NCBI RefSeq assembly: GCF_003031405.1 | Contig: NZ_CP020469.1 | Span: 62,001 to 126,000, forward strand | Length of the DNA stretch: 64,000 nt | Direction: 5' to 3' | DNA from: Halomonas sp. 'Soap Lake #6' | Lineage (GTDB): Bacteria > Pseudomonadota > Gammaproteobacteria > Pseudomonadales > Halomonadaceae | Shown here: piece after piece, positions 63,037 to 64,000 of the stretch | How positions within the stretch are numbered: the first letter of the stretch is position 1 | How the letters are laid out: every line of letters begins with the position of its first letter | Made by a program: the position numbers and the translations under genes | Notes under the pieces: generated by a model | What the model saw: only the letters and a program-made list of their open reading frames with translations | Told to the model about the DNA's origin: nothing | Databases searched by the model: none

Positions 63037-64000
63037 ATGACGCTGACACGCTCTATGGCTCGTTTCACTGCTGGCTTGGCTGGCGCTGCACTGCTTTGTA
63101 CTTCTCTTTCTGCACAAGCACGCGAACTCTCGGTTTCTACCGTTTTATCTGATGCTTTCCCTTGGGGACAAGCGGCAGAGAAGTGGGCAGAGCTAGTGGA
63201 GGAGCGTAGCGGCGGTGAGTTAACGCTGCGGGTGTACCCTAACTCCCAGTTGGTTTCTGGTGACCAAACCCGCGAATTTTCCGCTATGCGCTCGGGATTA
63301 ATCGATGCTGCTGTGGGTTCGACCATTAACTGGTCGCCGCAGGTACCGGAGCTGAACCTTTTCTCTTTGCCATTTTTCATCCCCGATGAAGCCGCTGTTG
63401 ATGCAGTAACTGGTGGCGAAGCGGGGAAAATGGTCTTTGAAGCGATTGAGTCCCGTGGTGTGATCCCGCTGGCCTGGGGCGAAAATGGCTTCCGCCAAGT
63501 CTCAAATTCCCGTGGGCCGATTAGCGAGCCAGATGATTTGGATGGCCTGAAAATTCGTGTTGTCGGCTCACCGCTGTTCCAAGACACCTTCTCTGCACTT
63601 GGCGCGGATCCCACGCAAATGAGTTGGACCGACGCACAGCCAGCGCTGACTACTGGTGCTGTGGATGGCCAGGAAAATCCACTATCCGTGTTTGATGTGG
63701 CGCGTATTGATCAAGTCGGCCAGGAGCATTTAACGCTTTGGAACTACATGAATGACCCACTGATTTTTGCGGTCAATCAGCAGGTATGGCGTTCCTTGAG
63801 TGAAGAGCAGCAAACGCTTTTACGCGAAACCGCTCAGGAAGCCGGTGAGTGGGAAATTGCCATGACCCGGGAGGAGGAGAGTGAGCGCTTGGCAGCTATT
63901 CAGGAGCGCGGTGTTACCGTCACTGAATTAACAGATGAGCAGTACCAGGCCTTTGTAGATGCTACCCAATCGGTTTATGAAAAATGGGCACCGCGGATTG
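63037..64000 (+). CDS. TRAP transporter substrate-binding protein DctP, truncated by the window edge
   Basis: The visible 321 codons encode a Sec signal (cleavage near ...SAQARELS), then a DctP-type solute receptor: ELSVSTVLSDAFPWGQAAEKW, PNSQLVSGDQTREFSAMRSG (in two parts), the conserved ligand Arg in LKIRVVGSP, and QENPLSVFDVARIDQV. TRAP receptors bind organic acids; the partner membrane genes should follow beyond 64000. An AAGGA site precedes the start. Confidence 0.92.
   Translation, partial: MTLTRSMARFTAGLAGAALLCTSLSAQARELSVSTVLSDAFPWGQAAEKWAELVEERSGGELTLRVYPNSQLVSGDQTREFSAMRSGLIDAAVGSTINWSPQVPELNLFSLPFFIPDEAAVDAVTGGEAGKMVFEAIESRGVIPLAWGENGFRQVSNSRGPISEPDDLDGLKIRVVGSPLFQDTFSALGADPTQMSWTDAQPALTTGAVDGQENPLSVFDVARIDQVGQEHLTLWNYMNDPLIFAVNQQVWRSLSEEQQTLLRETAQEAGEWEIAMTREEESERLAAIQERGVTVTELTDEQYQAFVDATQSVYEKWAPRI

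Overview
This 64 kb window comes from a moderate-GC gammaproteobacterium, most likely a Halomonas-type member of the Halomonadaceae. That placement is inferred from gene content (a ccoNOQP-ccoGHIS-hemN-anr block, a glycolate operon, PuuD-type urate oxidation, a phasin, and a glucoside-3-dehydrogenase-type cluster); no rRNA is present. There are no insertion sequences, prophage genes, CRISPR arrays or replication origins that I can support.

Layout. 1-3.4 kb: the end of a DUF4212/symporter operon facing a cNMP/CBS/DUF294 sensor gene and a degenerate exonuclease-fold gene. 3.5-15.6 kb: ttcA, then a minus-strand respiration block, anr, hemN, a SafE-like protein, ccoS-I-H-G and ccoP-Q-O-N, with Anr-type boxes before hemN and ccoN. 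15.7-17.5 kb: an alpha/beta hydrolase and a five-tRNA array (Val-Asp-Asp-Val-Asp) with a strong promoter and terminator. 17.5-25.5 kb: a glycolate regulon (glcD-E-F plus an HbpS/GlcG-like gene, divergent glcC, a gamma carbonic anhydrase and a lactate/glycolate permease) with the same TGGT-N3-ACCA operator before glcD and before the permease. 25.7-27.5 kb: a GST and a phasin. 27.5-35.9 kb: urate degradation (uraD, uraH, puuD) and a peptide-type ABC importer. 36-39 kb: an AT-richer accessory patch with an AadA-like aminoglycoside nucleotidyltransferase, a DHCW cupin, a GNAT acetyltransferase and a small hypothetical gene. 39.3-47.9 kb: two NCS1 permeases, a hydantoin/allantoin-racemase-type gene, an RpiR regulator and an amino-acid ABC importer. 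47.9-55.2 kb: a YfcC-type permease, pyruvate kinase overlapping modA, modB, modC, a Tat-exported DUF192 protein and an EamA exporter. 55.5-62 kb: a cluster that looks like an extracytoplasmic 3-keto-glycoside pathway. 62.3-64 kb: a DUF1566 lipoprotein and a truncated TRAP binding protein.

How the parts work together. The respiration block is a self-contained low-oxygen module: Anr senses oxygen, cbb3 oxidase respires at low oxygen, CcoGHIS assemble it with copper, and HemN supplies heme without oxygen. The glycolate genes import and oxidise glycolate under GlcC. PuuD, UraH and UraD take urate to S-allantoin; the racemase and NCS1 permeases 11 kb away fit the next steps, and GTATAC-centred sites recur before the ABC importer, the permease and the racemase.

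Most interesting points. (1) The 55.5-62 kb cluster places a porin, a Tat-exported GMC-type sugar dehydrogenase, two exported xylose-isomerase-like TIM barrels and an exported DUF1080 (3-keto-disaccharide hydrolase family) protein in one unit, without a visible cytochrome partner or regulator. (2) Short tandem repeats with units of 12-22 bp occur at about nine loci, mostly at or just after stop codons; one has apparently split an ancestral modA/modB stop-start overlap. (3) The exonuclease-fold partner of the DUF294 protein seems to have lost all its catalytic carboxylates.
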